Shown: positions 31,840 through 41,173, numbered from the stretch's first letter. The stretch is DNA of 64,000 nt from CAVSJA01 sp963728145 (GCA_963728145.1 CAVSJA010000006.1:1-64000), one strand, 5' to 3'. A program made the numbers and translations. Notes: a model not told the origin generated them from the letters alone.

Positions 31840-32459
31840 CGCAGAGTCTCCCCCAGCAGGGACTTCGAATTTCATGCAACTTACGGGGGGACTCTGGGTT
31901 TGTCCGCAGGGCTGATGGGGATGAATCCAACAACATAGGAACATTGTAATGTTTGAAACAATTTGCAAATTGTCTCAACGCATATGCTGCCTACAACTTC
32001 TCGCTAATCGCGAAACGCAGAGTCCCCCCGTAAGATGCGTTTAAGTTGGAGTGCGTGCTGGGGGAGACTCTGCGGGAACCTAAACAATTTGCAAATTGTC
32101 TCAACGCATATGCTGCCTACAACTTCTCGCTAATCGCGAAACGCAGAGTCCCCCCGTAAGATGCGTTTAAGTTGGAGTGCGTGCTGGGGGAGACTCTGCG
32201 GGAACCTAAACAATTTGCAAATTGTCTCAACGCATATGCTGCCTACAACTTCTCGCTAATCGCGAAACGCAGAGTCCCCCCGTAAGATGCGTTTAAGTTG
32301 GAGTGCGTGCTGGGGGAGACTCTGCGGGAACCTAAACAATTTGCAAATTGTCTCAACGCATATGCTGCCTACAACTCTTCGCTATTCGCGAAACGCAGAG
32401 TCCCCCCGTAAGATGCGTTTAAGTTGGAGAGCGTGTTGGGGGAGACTCTGCGGGAACCT
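31840..32459. repeat. Family A repeat plus four-copy 126-bp tandem array
   Basis: A single core (31,840-31,898) is followed by four tandem units at 31,956, 32,082, 32,208 and 32,334, an exact period of 126 bases. Each unit contains the palindrome CAATTTGCAAATTG, CTCGCTAATCGCGA and one family A core, and ends GGGAACC. The first three units are nearly identical; the fourth has a few substitutions. It lies between a leftward gene and the MATE gene; sequence from 32,460 to 32,583 includes a partial family C arm and presumably the MATE promoter. Confidence 0.9.
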
Positions 32460-32583
32460 TGCCTGGGCAGATGTCATCTCTCTCGTCGCAATCAACCCTT
32501 TCAATGTCGCATTTCACATAGCCTCGAAAACTTAACTCCTTTAAGTTTGTAGTCTGTTTCAATAGAACTAAATTTTGGAATTT

Positions 32584-34026
32584 ATGCACGAGAACTTAAG
32601 TATTCCCCCGATAGGCGATATCATTGAGCCTTTGCCGCCGCGTCGTTCAATCTGGCAGCAACTTAAAGATGCGATCCGGGGAACAGAAGCAGACTATACG
32701 AAAATTGATCTTAAGAAAGCAATTTTCCTTTTGGCTGTTCCAATGATCCTGGAACTGATAATGGAATCCACATTTGCGGTTGTGGATATTTACTTCGTAA
32801 GTAAGTTGGGCCCTTCCGCCGTTGCAACGGTGGGACTTACCGAGACATACTTGTTCTTGTTATATTCCCTTGCCATGGGACTTGCGATGGCAGTAACTGC
32901 AATTGTTGCCAGAAGAATAGGTGAGAAGAAAAAAGAAGAAGCAGGTGTATCAGCGGTTCAATCCATTTTTCTTGCTGTATTAGTTTCCATTCCATTTTCT
33001 ATTGCTGGTATTTTCTTTTCCAAAGACCTGCTTGGGCTCATGGGCGCGGACGCATGGAGTATTGAAAATGGTTATGGCTATACTCAATGGATGCTCGGTG
33101 GCAACATGATCATTGTATTATTGTTTACGATCAATGCCATATTCCGTGGCGCAGGTGATGCTGCGATTGCAATGTGGGTGCTCTTGATCGCAAATGCAAT
33201 AAATATTATCCTGGATCCTGTTCTGATTTTTGGTTGGGGACCGTTTCCTGAGCTGGGTATTGAAGGTGCCGCAATTGCTACTTGCATAGGACGCGGTGTC
33301 GCTGTGTTGATACAATTGTGGTTGCTCTTCAAAGCAGGCAAGCATATCAGAGTGAAACTTTCACAATTGTATTTGGATGCGAAAACTCTGCTTGGAATTG
33401 TGCGCACCTCGCTTGGAGGTGTTGGGCAGATGATTATCGGGATGACTTCATGGATCTTTCTGATGCGCATACTTTCGGATCTCGGAAGCGAAGCCGTGGC
33501 CGGCGCTACCACTGCATTACGAGTAATGATGTTTACCCTGATGCCCGCATGGGGATTGTCCAACGCTGCTGCCACACTAGTGGGACAAAACCTGGGAGCG
33601 GGCCATCCGGAACGTGCGGAATCCTCTGTTTGGAAGATCGGTTTTTATAATATGATATTCCTGGTTGCTGTTTCTATCGTGTACTTTTTCTTTAACTACT
33701 CGATAATGAGAATATTCACCGATGATGAGAAAGTGATCGCTATCGGCGGAGAATGGCTCCGCATACTTTCTTATTCTTATTTCGTGTATGGATGGTGGAT
33801 GGTATCTGTACAGGCATTCAACGGAGCAGGTGATACAAAAACACCAACGAAGATCAACTTCGTTTTCTTCTGGCTTATCCAAATTCCTTTGTGTTATCTC
33901 CTTGCAATTACGTTTGGATGGGAACATTCCGGAGTGTTCTGGGGTGTCTTTTTTTCGGAAACACTGGTGGGCTTGTACACGCTCTGGCTTTTTAAAAAAG
34001 GTAAATGGAAGACTGCGCAGGTTTGA
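32584..34026 (+). CDS. MATE-family multidrug exporter
   Basis: 480 residues from ATG 32584 (MHENLSIPPIGD); a TTG three codons upstream is possible. About twelve membrane segments in two homologous halves: IFLLAVPMILELIMESTFAVVD with DIYFVSKLGPSAVATVGL, and TSLGGVGQMIIGMTSW with SEAVAGATTALRV. GAGDAAIAM and GAGDTKTPT are the paired inter-half motifs. It exports cationic drugs or metabolites using an ion gradient. The stop TGA overlaps a family C repeat. It is flanked by repeat arrays, so no operon partner. Confidence 0.92.
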   Translation: MHENLSIPPIGDIIEPLPPRRSIWQQLKDAIRGTEADYTKIDLKKAIFLLAVPMILELIMESTFAVVDIYFVSKLGPSAVATVGLTETYLFLLYSLAMGLAMAVTAIVARRIGEKKKEEAGVSAVQSIFLAVLVSIPFSIAGIFFSKDLLGLMGADAWSIENGYGYTQWMLGGNMIIVLLFTINAIFRGAGDAAIAMWVLLIANAINIILDPVLIFGWGPFPELGIEGAAIATCIGRGVAVLIQLWLLFKAGKHIRVKLSQLYLDAKTLLGIVRTSLGGVGQMIIGMTSWIFLMRILSDLGSEAVAGATTALRVMMFTLMPAWGLSNAAATLVGQNLGAGHPERAESSVWKIGFYNMIFLVAVSIVYFFFNYSIMRIFTDDEKVIAIGGEWLRILSYSYFVYGWWMVSVQAFNGAGDTKTPTKINFVFFWLIQIPLCYLLAITFGWEHSGVFWGVFFSETLVGLYTLWLFKKGKWKTAQV

Positions 34027-34682
34027 GATGACATCTGCCCCGTAGAAGGTTCTCGCAGAGTCTCCCGCCTCGGTGACTTACACATTCATGAATCTTGCGC
34101 GGGGACTCTGCGATGCCCGTAGGGCTGATGGTTATGAATCCAACTATACAGGAATCTAGCCGCGTTGAAGCTTTTTACAAATTGCCTTAAGACAATAATC
34201 CTCTACAATTCCTCGCTAATCGCGAAACGCAGAGTCCCCCCGTAAGTTTCATGTAATTTGGAGTGCGTACTGGGGGAGACTCTGCGGGAACCTCTCGAAA
34301 CTTTTTACAAATTGCTTTAAGACAATAATCCTCTACAACTCCTCGCTAATCGCGAAACGCAGAGTCCCCCCGTAAGTTTCATGTAATTTGGAGTGCGTAC
34401 TGGGGGAGACTCTGCGGGAACCTCTCGAAACTTTTTACAAATTGCTTTAAGACAATAATCCTCTACAACTCCTCGCTAATCGCGAAACGCAGAGTCCCCC
34501 CGTAAGTTTCATGTAATTTGGAGTGCGTACTGGGGGAGACTCTGCGGGAACCTCTCGAAACTTTTTACAAATTGCTTTAAGACAATAATCCTCTACAACT
34601 CCTCGCTAATCGCGAAACGCAGAGTCCCCCCGTAAGATGCATGTAATTCGAAGTCCATGCTGGGGGAGACTCTGCGGGAACC
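34024..34682. repeat. Composite C/A repeat and four-copy 130-bp tandem array
   Basis: The MATE stop runs into GATGACATCTGCCCC (family C half), then a family A core (34,054-34,112). Four tandem units follow at 34,171, 34,301, 34,431 and 34,561, a period of exactly 130 bases, each with CTTTTTACAAATTG, CTCGCTAATCGCGA and a core. The spacer differs from the 126-bp array (no CAATTTGCAAATTG), so this is a separate amplification event. Confidence 0.9.
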
Positions 34683-34686
34683 GCGC

Positions 34687-34720
34687 AAAAAAAATACTCC
34701 CCCAATTCGGAGGAGTATTT
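34687..34720 (-). terminator. Terminator of rhlE
   Basis: AAATACTCC (34,692-34,700) pairs with GGAGTATTT (34,712-34,720). On the minus strand it is followed by a run of T. It starts 20 bases after the rhlE stop. Confidence 0.75.
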
Positions 34721-34740
34721 ATTCTAAGTATCAAAAATGT

Positions 34741-35880
34741 TTACGCTATCGCCTGCTCAAACGGATGTTCCATCGCCGGGATCTTCAATCCAATCAGCTT
34801 ATTAATGCTTCTCAGGTTTCCGATCTCTTCTTTTCTATCACAGAATGATATAGCAATTCCGCTTGCGCCGGCTCTACCGGTACGGCCTATGCGGTGTACG
34901 TAGGTTTCGGGAACATCGGGCAGATCATAATTGATCACGTGCTCGAGTGAATCTACATCGATTCCTCTTGCGGCAATATCTGTGGCGACAAGTACTTTTA
35001 ATTTTCCACTCTTAAAATTCGCGAGTGCATTTTGTCTTGCTGCCTGGGATTTGTTTCCGTGAATCGCGTCTGCGCGGAAATTATCTTTCTTTAACTGCTT
35101 TGCAATTTTGTCAGCGCCATGTTTGGTACGACAAAAAACGAGCGTGCGCTTAATATTCTTATCATTCAGTAAATGTACCAACAGGTCGTGTTTCATTCTC
35201 CTGGGAATGAAATAAACACATTGCTCAATCTTTTCTACCGTTGTAGATGTAGGTGATACTTCTACTCTCACCGGTTGCCGTAACAATGATGCGGCCAGTT
35301 GCGCAATTGTTGGTGGCATGGTGGCTGAGAAAAGCATGGTTTGCCTTTCTTTCGGTAAAAGCTTTATCAGTTTCTTTACATCGTGAATAAAGCCCATGTC
35401 CAGCATGCGGTCGGCTTCATCAAGAATAAATATTTCCAGGTGATCCAGGTAAACATAACCCTGATTTATTAAATCAAGTAATCTTCCGGGAGTTGCAATC
35501 AATACATCTGTTCCTTTGCGCAGTGCAATGGTTTGGCTATGTTGTGGCACGCCGCCGAAAATGATTTGATGGCTTACGTTAGTAAAGCGTCCATAAGCTT
35601 CAAAACTCTCTCCGATTTGTGCGGCCAACTCTCTTGTTGGAGTCAGGATTAATGTGCGGATATGCTTGTAGCCTTTTGATGGCTTTTGTCCCAATAATTG
35701 TAAAATAGGAATAGCAAAGGCTGCTGTTTTTCCTGTACCGGTTTGTGCCAATCCCAAAATATCTTTTCCCTGAAGGGCATGCGGAATAGCCTGGGTTTGG
35801 ATCGGTGTGGGTATTGTGTACCCTTCTTTTTGCAGCGCTTTTAGAATTGGCGCTGCCAAATTCAATTTTTCAAATAACAT
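34741..35880 (-). CDS. rhlE: DEAD-box RNA helicase, RhlE type
   Basis: 379 residues with all core motifs: Q motif GYTIPTPIQTQAIP, Walker A AQTGTGKT, PTRELAAQ, FILDEADRMLDMG, FSATMP, LVFCRTKHGADKI, ATDIAARGIDV, HRIGRTGRAG. It lacks the long basic tail of some RhlE proteins and ends just after the core. It remodels RNA, probably in ribosome assembly and cold adaptation. A hairpin-capable element TGGTCT...AGACCA sits about 40-60 bases upstream of its start, in the leader. Its neighbours upstream are two RRM RNA-binding proteins, a frequent arrangement in Bacteroidota. Confidence 0.93.
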   Translation of the reverse strand: MLFEKLNLAAPILKALQKEGYTIPTPIQTQAIPHALQGKDILGLAQTGTGKTAAFAIPILQLLGQKPSKGYKHIRTLILTPTRELAAQIGESFEAYGRFTNVSHQIIFGGVPQHSQTIALRKGTDVLIATPGRLLDLINQGYVYLDHLEIFILDEADRMLDMGFIHDVKKLIKLLPKERQTMLFSATMPPTIAQLAASLLRQPVRVEVSPTSTTVEKIEQCVYFIPRRMKHDLLVHLLNDKNIKRTLVFCRTKHGADKIAKQLKKDNFRADAIHGNKSQAARQNALANFKSGKLKVLVATDIAARGIDVDSLEHVINYDLPDVPETYVHRIGRTGRAGASGIAISFCDRKEEIGNLRSINKLIGLKIPAMEHPFEQAIA

Positions 35881-36029
35881 GAAATGATTTGTAGTTAAAA
35901 ATTACTCCTTTGATGGAGTGTGGTCTCGTCAGAAAAGACCAGATGAGCTTCTACGTGTGGAGGAAGAAATTTATCAAGTCGATTAATAAGAGAAAGCGAA
36001 GATAGGGTTATTTATTTGGGAATCCAATA

Positions 36030-36104
36030 GTTGATTGGTTAGTTGGTTGTTAGTTGATTGGTTAACCAGTTAACTAACAACCAACTAACCAGTTAACCAG
36101 TTAT
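36030..36104. repeat. Short-unit tandem repeat forming a perfect hairpin
   Basis: GGTTAGTTGGTTGTTAGTT (36,037-36,055) is perfectly complementary to 36,072-36,090 across a 16-base loop; further GGTTAACC units surround it. It starts 6 bases after the stop of the upstream leftward RRM gene. Confidence 0.8.
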
Positions 36105-36110
36105 CTAAAC

Positions 36111-36383
36111 TTAAGCTAAAATAGACTTACGCTCATCTTCACCCGACGAAGCGACCAATGTCACTACTATTGCTTTTCCCAATACTGAATGGCCATTTAA
36201 CGTAAAGACCGCTAATTCGGCTTGCTTTAGTACAGGCATAACAATAACAGCCTTTCCTTTTGAACGATTATTCATACGGTCTCTCACAATTTCAACAGAA
36301 GAAACTTCACCAAACGGTGTAAATAATCGACGCAGGTCTGTTTCAATTACGCTTAAATCCAGGCGGCTTATTTCAATGATCAT
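36111..36383 (-). CDS. RRM-domain RNA-binding protein
   Basis: 90 residues, one RNA recognition motif: MIIEISRLDLSVIETDLRRLFTPFGEVSSVEIV, then KGKAVIVMP as RNP1 and LNGHSVLGKAIVVTLV. RNP1 is degenerate (KAVIVM instead of GFGFVE), so RNA binding may be altered. It follows the canonical RRM gene and probably arose by duplication. Confidence 0.8.
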   Translation of the reverse strand: MIIEISRLDLSVIETDLRRLFTPFGEVSSVEIVRDRMNNRSKGKAVIVMPVLKQAELAVFTLNGHSVLGKAIVVTLVASSGEDERKSILA

Positions 36384-36476
36384 TGCATAGGGTTATTAGA
36401 AATTTCCAGGAAACTTTTCTTAACCGGTAATCGTTGAGTCGCGAACCTTGCTTGAAACGGTTTTATACGCGAGATC

Positions 36477-36800
36477 TTACCATCTCTTCTTATAACCACC
36501 GCCTCCGCTGCTACCTCCGCCGCGGTAACCACCACCGCCTCCGCCACCACCTCTGTTCTCTTTCGGTCTCGCTTCAACAACTTTTATGGCGCGTCCATCA
36601 ACGGTGCCATTGTCTAATTCAGCAATTGCTTTTTTCGCAGCTTCGTCATCAGGCATTTCTACAAAACCGAATCCCCTGGATTTTCCAGTTACTTTGTCGG
36701 TAATGATCTTTGCTGACGTAACTTCTCCATAGGGTGTAAAGAATTCTCTAAGGTCTTCATCCTGCACATTGAAGCTCAGGTTCGAAACGTAAATGTTCAT
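36477..36800 (-). CDS. Glycine-rich RRM RNA-binding protein
   Basis: 107 residues: MNIYVSNLSFNVQDEDLREFF with RNP2 (IYVSNL), then SRGFGFVEM (RNP1), then a Gly-rich tail (ENRGGGGGGGGYRGGG, ending GYKKRW). Such proteins are single-stranded RNA binders, often cold-induced in Bacteroidota and cyanobacteria. The tail is rich in RGG-type context that promotes RNA contacts. Confidence 0.9.
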   Translation of the reverse strand: MNIYVSNLSFNVQDEDLREFFTPYGEVTSAKIITDKVTGKSRGFGFVEMPDDEAAKKAIAELDNGTVDGRAIKVVEARPKENRGGGGGGGGYRGGGSSGGGGYKKRW

Positions 36801-36969
36801 TTTTGATAATTGAAAAGGTGATTAAAGATGAGTAAAGCAACAGGAAACTAACTACGATGCTGAGTGCAGGATAATTAACTACTGAATGCGAAGCTCACAT
36901 TAATAAAATGAAGGTAGGCAATTCTTGCGTAACAATACGCAGGAGGCCGGTAAAATGTTCAATTGATAA

Positions 36970-37362
36970 TTAGTCGAAATAAGCCCGAAAACGGGTGATG
37001 GTTTCCGGCCATTTATTGTATTTAACGGGCTTTTTAATTACATCAGCCCCTAATGACTTGCATTTCTCCTCATCGGCCGTAGTTAATTTCGAAGAAAAAA
37101 CAATAACGGGAATCAGCCGGTAGAGATCGTCGGTTTTCAGGAGGACCAATGTTTCCAGGCCATTGACCCTGGGAAGATGAAAATCCAGTATGATGAGACA
37201 GGGATAAGTTTCATTGGTTTTTACCTCTTGCAGATAGTTGAATAATTCAAAACCGTTGTTCACGTATACCGTATTATCAGGGTTTGCTTCCGTATCCATC
37301 GCATCTTTGAAAACGGCTATGTCGTCTCCGTCGTCTTCGGCGTATAGGAAGTAGGGCTTCAT
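36970..37362 (-). CDS. Single-domain response regulator
   Basis: 130 residues, a receiver domain only: acidic pocket AEDDGDD, phospho-acceptor Asp in CLIILDFHLPRVNG, conserved Ser/Thr in VIVFSSKLT, Lys in VIKKPVKYNKW. There is no output domain, so it acts as a CheY-like carrier. No kinase is adjacent. The DDGDDIAVFKDAM start is typical of the Rcp1-like group. Confidence 0.9.
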   Translation of the reverse strand: MKPYFLYAEDDGDDIAVFKDAMDTEANPDNTVYVNNGFELFNYLQEVKTNETYPCLIILDFHLPRVNGLETLVLLKTDDLYRLIPVIVFSSKLTTADEEKCKSLGADVIKKPVKYNKWPETITRFRAYFD

Positions 37363-37368
37363 TGGAAG

Positions 37369-37402
37369 GTTGACAGGGTTGACAGGGTTGACAGGGTTGA
37401 CA
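37369..37402. repeat. 10-base tandem repeat GTTGACAGGG
   Basis: About 3.5 copies between two leftward genes, 15 bases downstream of the stop of the 37417-37680 gene. Variants occur at 37,815-37,838 and 56,503-56,545. Confidence 0.8.
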
Positions 37403-37416
37403 AGTGCTTCACCATG

Positions 37417-37680
37417 TTATTTTGTTTTTAATAGATGTTGATTTACTGCTTCACCAACTTTTCTTATCAGGCCCTGCGCAAAATTGTTTTTATCATCATT
37501 TAATTGTTCAAATCCGTTCGCTCCGGAATAGCTAATAATTCCCTCCGGGAAAACTTCCTGCAAGTCGGGATCGAGCAATCGAACGTTAAAGTTCAACTGG
37601 TCGCCGTTCGCAATGATCGTCACTATTGCATCGTACCGTTGATGATTGAATTCAAATGAAGTGGTAAAAACTCTGACCAT
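37417..37680 (-). CDS. Hypothetical small protein
   Basis: 87 residues (MVRVFTTSFEFNHQRYDAIV). Beta-strand-rich first half and a helical end (FAQGLIRKVGEAVNQHLL). No signal peptide, membrane segment or known family. Plausible codon use and a strong continuous frame. Confidence 0.6.
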   Translation of the reverse strand: MVRVFTTSFEFNHQRYDAIVTIIANGDQLNFNVRLLDPDLQEVFPEGIISYSGANGFEQLNDDKNNFAQGLIRKVGEAVNQHLLKTK

Positions 37681-38101
37681 TAACTGCGTGGTTAAAGAGT
37701 GAAATAATTTCGCTTTCTAAATTTATTCGGCGGTTAAAAGGGCAAAGTGCAATAGAGTGTCAACGGGAGTGATTAGTTGCATCCAAGGTAGTTATTTTTT
37801 TGCCGTAGGTTCACGGGGTTGACAGGGTTGACAAGGTTGTTCCCGCTTTCGCGGGAATGCAGGTTGATGAGGAAGATGGCGGAATTGTGGGTTAAATATT
37901 ATCACTGCGTGCTACACTTTCCCCTCTTTGCGCAGCAGAGAGGGGCAGGGGTGAGTCGGTTGGAAGAAGTCATCTCTTTCTCCCGCTAAATCATTACCTT
38001 TGCCGGGCATTTTTGGGATCATATTCATTGTTACTGGCGTAAGTAGCTACTTTTCAATCGTTCCGGGTGGCCGGGACAACAAACCCGCAAATAAACTAAA
38101 C
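37681..38101. other. Intergenic with small repeats
   Basis: Contains a GTTGACAGGG-type run (37,815-37,838), a hairpin TTCCCGC/GCGGGAA (37,840-37,857), and a C/G-rich palindrome near 37,920-37,950 (CCCCTCTTTGC...AGAGAGGGGC). No gene is supported. Confidence 0.5.
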
Positions 38102-38371
38102 ATGAATTCAGAACAAATCCAAAGTTTTTTGAGCAAAAATATCTCTGCAAAGGATAGATATGTTAAGATCAGTTTTCAAAAAAGAGAAACGGTCTTCGGT
38201 CTCTTTCTTACCGAAGAAAAAGACTATAAAGAGTTAAGTTCAAAGAACTTTTGGCGCATCGTAACACAAAAGAACTTTGAACAATACGGCAAATCGAAAG
38301 ACTTGAACCTTTCGAGGATTTTTAATGGTTCAGAGATTTCCCGTTTGTCTTTAATGAAGGATGAGGGTTAA
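38102..38371 (+). CDS. Hypothetical protein
   Basis: 89 residues from ATG 38102 (MNSEQIQSFLSKNISAKDRY), preferred over an upstream in-frame start because repeat-poor A-rich sequence precedes it and the longer N-terminus looks non-coding. The sequence VKISFQKRETVFGLFL and FWRIVTQKNFEQY suggests a small mixed alpha/beta fold. Similar short proteins are widespread in Bacteroidota, function unknown. Confidence 0.65.
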   Translation: MNSEQIQSFLSKNISAKDRYVKISFQKRETVFGLFLTEEKDYKELSSKNFWRIVTQKNFEQYGKSKDLNLSRIFNGSEISRLSLMKDEG

Positions 38372-38476
38372 TCGGTTCTCTCAGAGCCTACCACCCAGGC
38401 ATCTTAAACAGTTAAATGCCCAACTCGAAGATCCTGTTCAGCCAGATTGATTAATTTCATCTTAACATTTTGGAAG

Positions 38477-39655
38477 ATGAAAAAACTTGCGAACAGAATC
38501 AATATTCTCCTCACTATTTTATTATACAGTTTTATGCTTGCGAGTTGCGGTTCGCAACCCGAAGAAACAAACGTAGAAGCAAACGTTGTAGCCAGCACGA
38601 AAGTTGATAACGCCATTTCCTGTACACCGAATGGATTGACTGTATCAGACAGCCTTCTTTTTATGCAAGGCGGAGGCAGGGATTTCAAAACGACTATAGT
38701 TAATTCTTCGAAATATGATGGACCGGTTCCTGCCGGTATGGTTTGGATACCTGGAGGAGAATTCAGCATGGGTGGAGTAAATACCGTGGGCATGAAGGAT
38801 GGCGGTGATCAAAAAATGAATGATGCAAGACCGATTCATCGGGTAATGATTAATGGTTTTTTCATGGATGAGGCTGAAGTCACCAATAAAGAGTTTGCTG
38901 AATTTGTAAAAGCAACAGGATATATAACAGTAGCAGAACAAACTCCAACAAAAGAAGAATTTCCAACTGCATCACCAGATCAACTTGTTGCAGGTTCAAT
39001 TGTTTTTACTCCAATGGTCGCTGCTGATCTCCGCAATCATTTGCAATGGTGGAAATATCTTCATGGTGCAAATTGGAAACATCCGACAGGTCCCGGAAGT
39101 GATCTTAAAGGAAAAGATAATTATCCGGTTGTTCATATTGCATGGGAAGATGCAGCAGCTTATGCAAAATGGGCTGGTAAAAGATTACCTACGGAAGCTG
39201 AATGGGAATTTGCAGCAAGGGGCGGTAAGCCCGGTGAATTGTATCCCTGGGGTAATAAATTAAATCCAGATTCAAAGTGGATGGCGAATACTTATAATGG
39301 TAAGTTTCCTCAAGACGATAAAGGAGCAGATGGTTTTGTAGGTGTAGCGCCGGTTAAGCAATACTCACCCAATGCATATGGATTGTACGATATCGCGGGG
39401 AATGTATGGGAATGGTGCAACGATTGGTATCGCTCAGATTATTATCAAACATTATCTTCATCCGGAACAGCAGATAATCCCAAAGGTCCAAACGATTCAT
39501 ATGATCCCAACGAACCGCAATCGAAAAAGAAAGTACAACGCGGCGGTTCTTACTTATGCACTGATCAATACTGCGCACGCTATTTAGTAGGCAGCCGCGG
39601 AAAAGAAGAATATCGATCTGCTACGAATCATGTTGGATTTAGGTGTGTGAGATGA
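38477..39655 (+). CDS. Formylglycine-generating-enzyme-like (SUMF1) lipoprotein
   Basis: 392 residues from ATG 38477 (MKKLANRINI). A lipobox (LLYSFMLASC) makes it an exported lipoprotein. The FGE-sulfatase domain is complete: MVWIPGGEFSMGG, FFMDEAEVTNKEFAEFV, YPVVHIAWEDAAAYAKWAGKRLPTEAEWEFAARGG, YGLYDIAGNVWEWCNDWY, RGGSYLCTDQYCARYLVGSRG. The last segment keeps both Cys residues (five apart) of true formylglycine-generating enzymes, which oxidise a sulfatase Cys using copper and oxygen. Many relatives lack them, so real catalytic activity is plausible. No sulfatase is nearby. The stop lies in a family C remnant. Confidence 0.9.
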   Translation: MKKLANRINILLTILLYSFMLASCGSQPEETNVEANVVASTKVDNAISCTPNGLTVSDSLLFMQGGGRDFKTTIVNSSKYDGPVPAGMVWIPGGEFSMGGVNTVGMKDGGDQKMNDARPIHRVMINGFFMDEAEVTNKEFAEFVKATGYITVAEQTPTKEEFPTASPDQLVAGSIVFTPMVAADLRNHLQWWKYLHGANWKHPTGPGSDLKGKDNYPVVHIAWEDAAAYAKWAGKRLPTEAEWEFAARGGKPGELYPWGNKLNPDSKWMANTYNGKFPQDDKGADGFVGVAPVKQYSPNAYGLYDIAGNVWEWCNDWYRSDYYQTLSSSGTADNPKGPNDSYDPNEPQSKKKVQRGGSYLCTDQYCARYLVGSRGKEEYRSATNHVGFRCVR

Positions 39656-39905
39656 CCTGAGAGGTTCTCGCAGAGTCTCCCCCAGCACGCACTCCAATTT
39701 AAACGCATCTTACGGGGGGACTCTGCGTTTCGCGATTAGCGAGAAGTTGTACGCAACATATGATTGAGACAATTTGCAAATTGTTTCAAACATTACAAGG
39801 TTCCTATGTTGCTGGATTCATACCCATCAGCCCTGCGGGCAAACGCAGAGTCCCCCCGTAAGTTGCAAGACAATTTGAAGTCCCTGCTGGGGGAGACTCT
39901 GCGGG
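39653..39905. repeat. Composite family A element (two inverted cores)
   Basis: Cores at 39,669-39,727 and 39,844-39,903 face each other across about 115 bases containing TCGCGATTAGCGAG, CAATTTGCAAATTG and GGGCAAACGCAGAG. It starts at the FGE stop codon. This is the cleanest example of the complete composite unit. Confidence 0.85.
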
Positions 39906-40030
39906 AACTTCCGCCCAGCAAGTTGCTTTTAATCAGAGATCCCGTGGGGTCAGAAGTCATCTGCCAATTCCAAATTTTATTAATAGTTTTAATTAATAAA
40001 ATCATCATTCACCAGGACAAACTCTTCAAT

Positions 40031-40309
40031 ATGCCAACTTATCTAATCGAGATCCCGCATTCAGAAAATCCAGTTGAATGTAAACATGTCATTAAAGTTT
40101 TTGTAGAATCCGGCTCGCATTTACTTTCAAATGCACTTTGGGGTTGTAAATCCGGAGTCCACAAATCATGGTTTATCGCCGATTTCGATAGTAAGGAAGA
40201 TGCGATGCACATAATCCCTCCATTCTTAAGACACTCAGCCAGTATTATTGAATTGATAAAATTCACTAAAGAAGATATGCAAAAGATGTCGCACAATGCA
40301 CCGCAGTAG
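40031..40309 (+). CDS. Conserved hypothetical protein
   Basis: 92 residues from ATG 40031 (MPTYLIEIPHSENPVECKHV). The longer upstream frame is repeat-derived. Motifs VFVESGSHLLSNALWGCKSGVHKSWFIADFDSKEDAMHIIPP match a small family seen widely in bacteria that I recall without an assigned function; a ferredoxin-like alpha/beta fold is likely. It stands alone. Confidence 0.7.
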   Translation: MPTYLIEIPHSENPVECKHVIKVFVESGSHLLSNALWGCKSGVHKSWFIADFDSKEDAMHIIPPFLRHSASIIELIKFTKEDMQKMSHNAPQ

Positions 40310-40315
40310 ACGTAT

Positions 40316-40363
40316 GGTTAATTGGTTAACTGGTTGATTGGTTAATTAGTTAACTGGTTAATT
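40316..40363. repeat. Short-unit tandem repeat (GGTTAATTGGTTAACT)
   Basis: Five to six GGTTAA(C/T)TGGTT-like units start 6 bases after the stop of the preceding gene and end at the stop of the convergent small gene. Confidence 0.75.
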
Positions 40364-40367
40364 GGGA

Positions 40368-40562
40368 TTATGAATTGAATCCTTTTCTGATATCTATCCT
40401 TCTTTTTAGCCCTTGTATACGCGCTAGCTCTGCACTGGTAAATGTTTTCTTGTTTGGTGCACTGACCTTTTCATAACAAATCGTCTCCTTTGTTTCCCTT
40501 GTTAAATTGTCCAGCTCAGGTTTGCTTAAACCATTGAATGGTTGTTTCGTTGAGAATTTCAT
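40368..40562 (-). CDS. Hypothetical small protein
   Basis: 64 residues (MKFSTKQPFNGLSKPELDNLTRETKETI), charged and helical with a basic end (RIQGLKRRIDIRKG). No family recognised. Supported by an uninterrupted frame with its own start between repeats; expression is not certain. Confidence 0.5.
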   Translation of the reverse strand: MKFSTKQPFNGLSKPELDNLTRETKETICYEKVSAPNKKTFTSAELARIQGLKRRIDIRKGFNS

Positions 40563-40754
40563 AATTAAAGTTTTAATTTCTTCGAATTATTTAACGACGT
40601 AAAAATAGATTCGGCCGAGTCTGGTTTCAACCCGATTCTTGCCGTCTCCGACCCGATTCTTGCGGATATGACATCTCCTAAGAACTTCGCAAGTGGTTAG
40701 TGACTCGCATCACGAACGCCTCGGCATCTAACAATCTCAACAATATCGTGGTGG

Positions 40755-41128
40755 AGGTTCTCGCAGAGTCTCCCCCAGCACGCACTTGCAATGTAATTCC
40801 TCTTACGGGGGGACTCTGCGTTGCCCGAAGGGCTGATGGGTATGAATCCAACAATATAGGAAGCTTGTAATGTTTGAAACTATTTGCCAATTGTCTCAAT
40901 GCATATGCTGCTTGCAACTCCTCGCTAATCGCGAAACGCAGAGTTCCCCCGTAAGATGCGTTTAAGTTGGAGAGCGTGCTGGGGGAGACTCTGCGAGAAC
41001 CTAAACTATTTGCAAATTGTCTCAATGTATATGCTGCATACAACTTCTCGCTAATCGCGAAACGCAGAGTCCCCCCGTAAGATGCGTTTAAGTTGGAGAG
41101 CGTGCTGGGGGAGACTCTGCGGGAACCT
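40755..41128. repeat. Family A composite element with extra tandem copy
   Basis: Cores at 40,762-40,820, 40,937-40,995 and 41,063-41,121. The first two form the facing pair; the third repeats the second with its spacer at a period of 126 bases, the same period as the array at 31,956. Confidence 0.85.
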
Positions 41129-41173
41129 CAGTCCCGGTTCATTTTCATATTTTCATGAACCAAAGCAGAAAAA

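Noticed and set aside
31956..34682. CRISPR array
   Set aside because: The periods are 126 and 130 bases and the whole unit, spacer included, is repeated. There are no unique spacers and no Cas genes.
39764..40030. Upstream extension of the 40,031 gene
   Set aside because: The added codons are family A repeat sequence, not protein-like.
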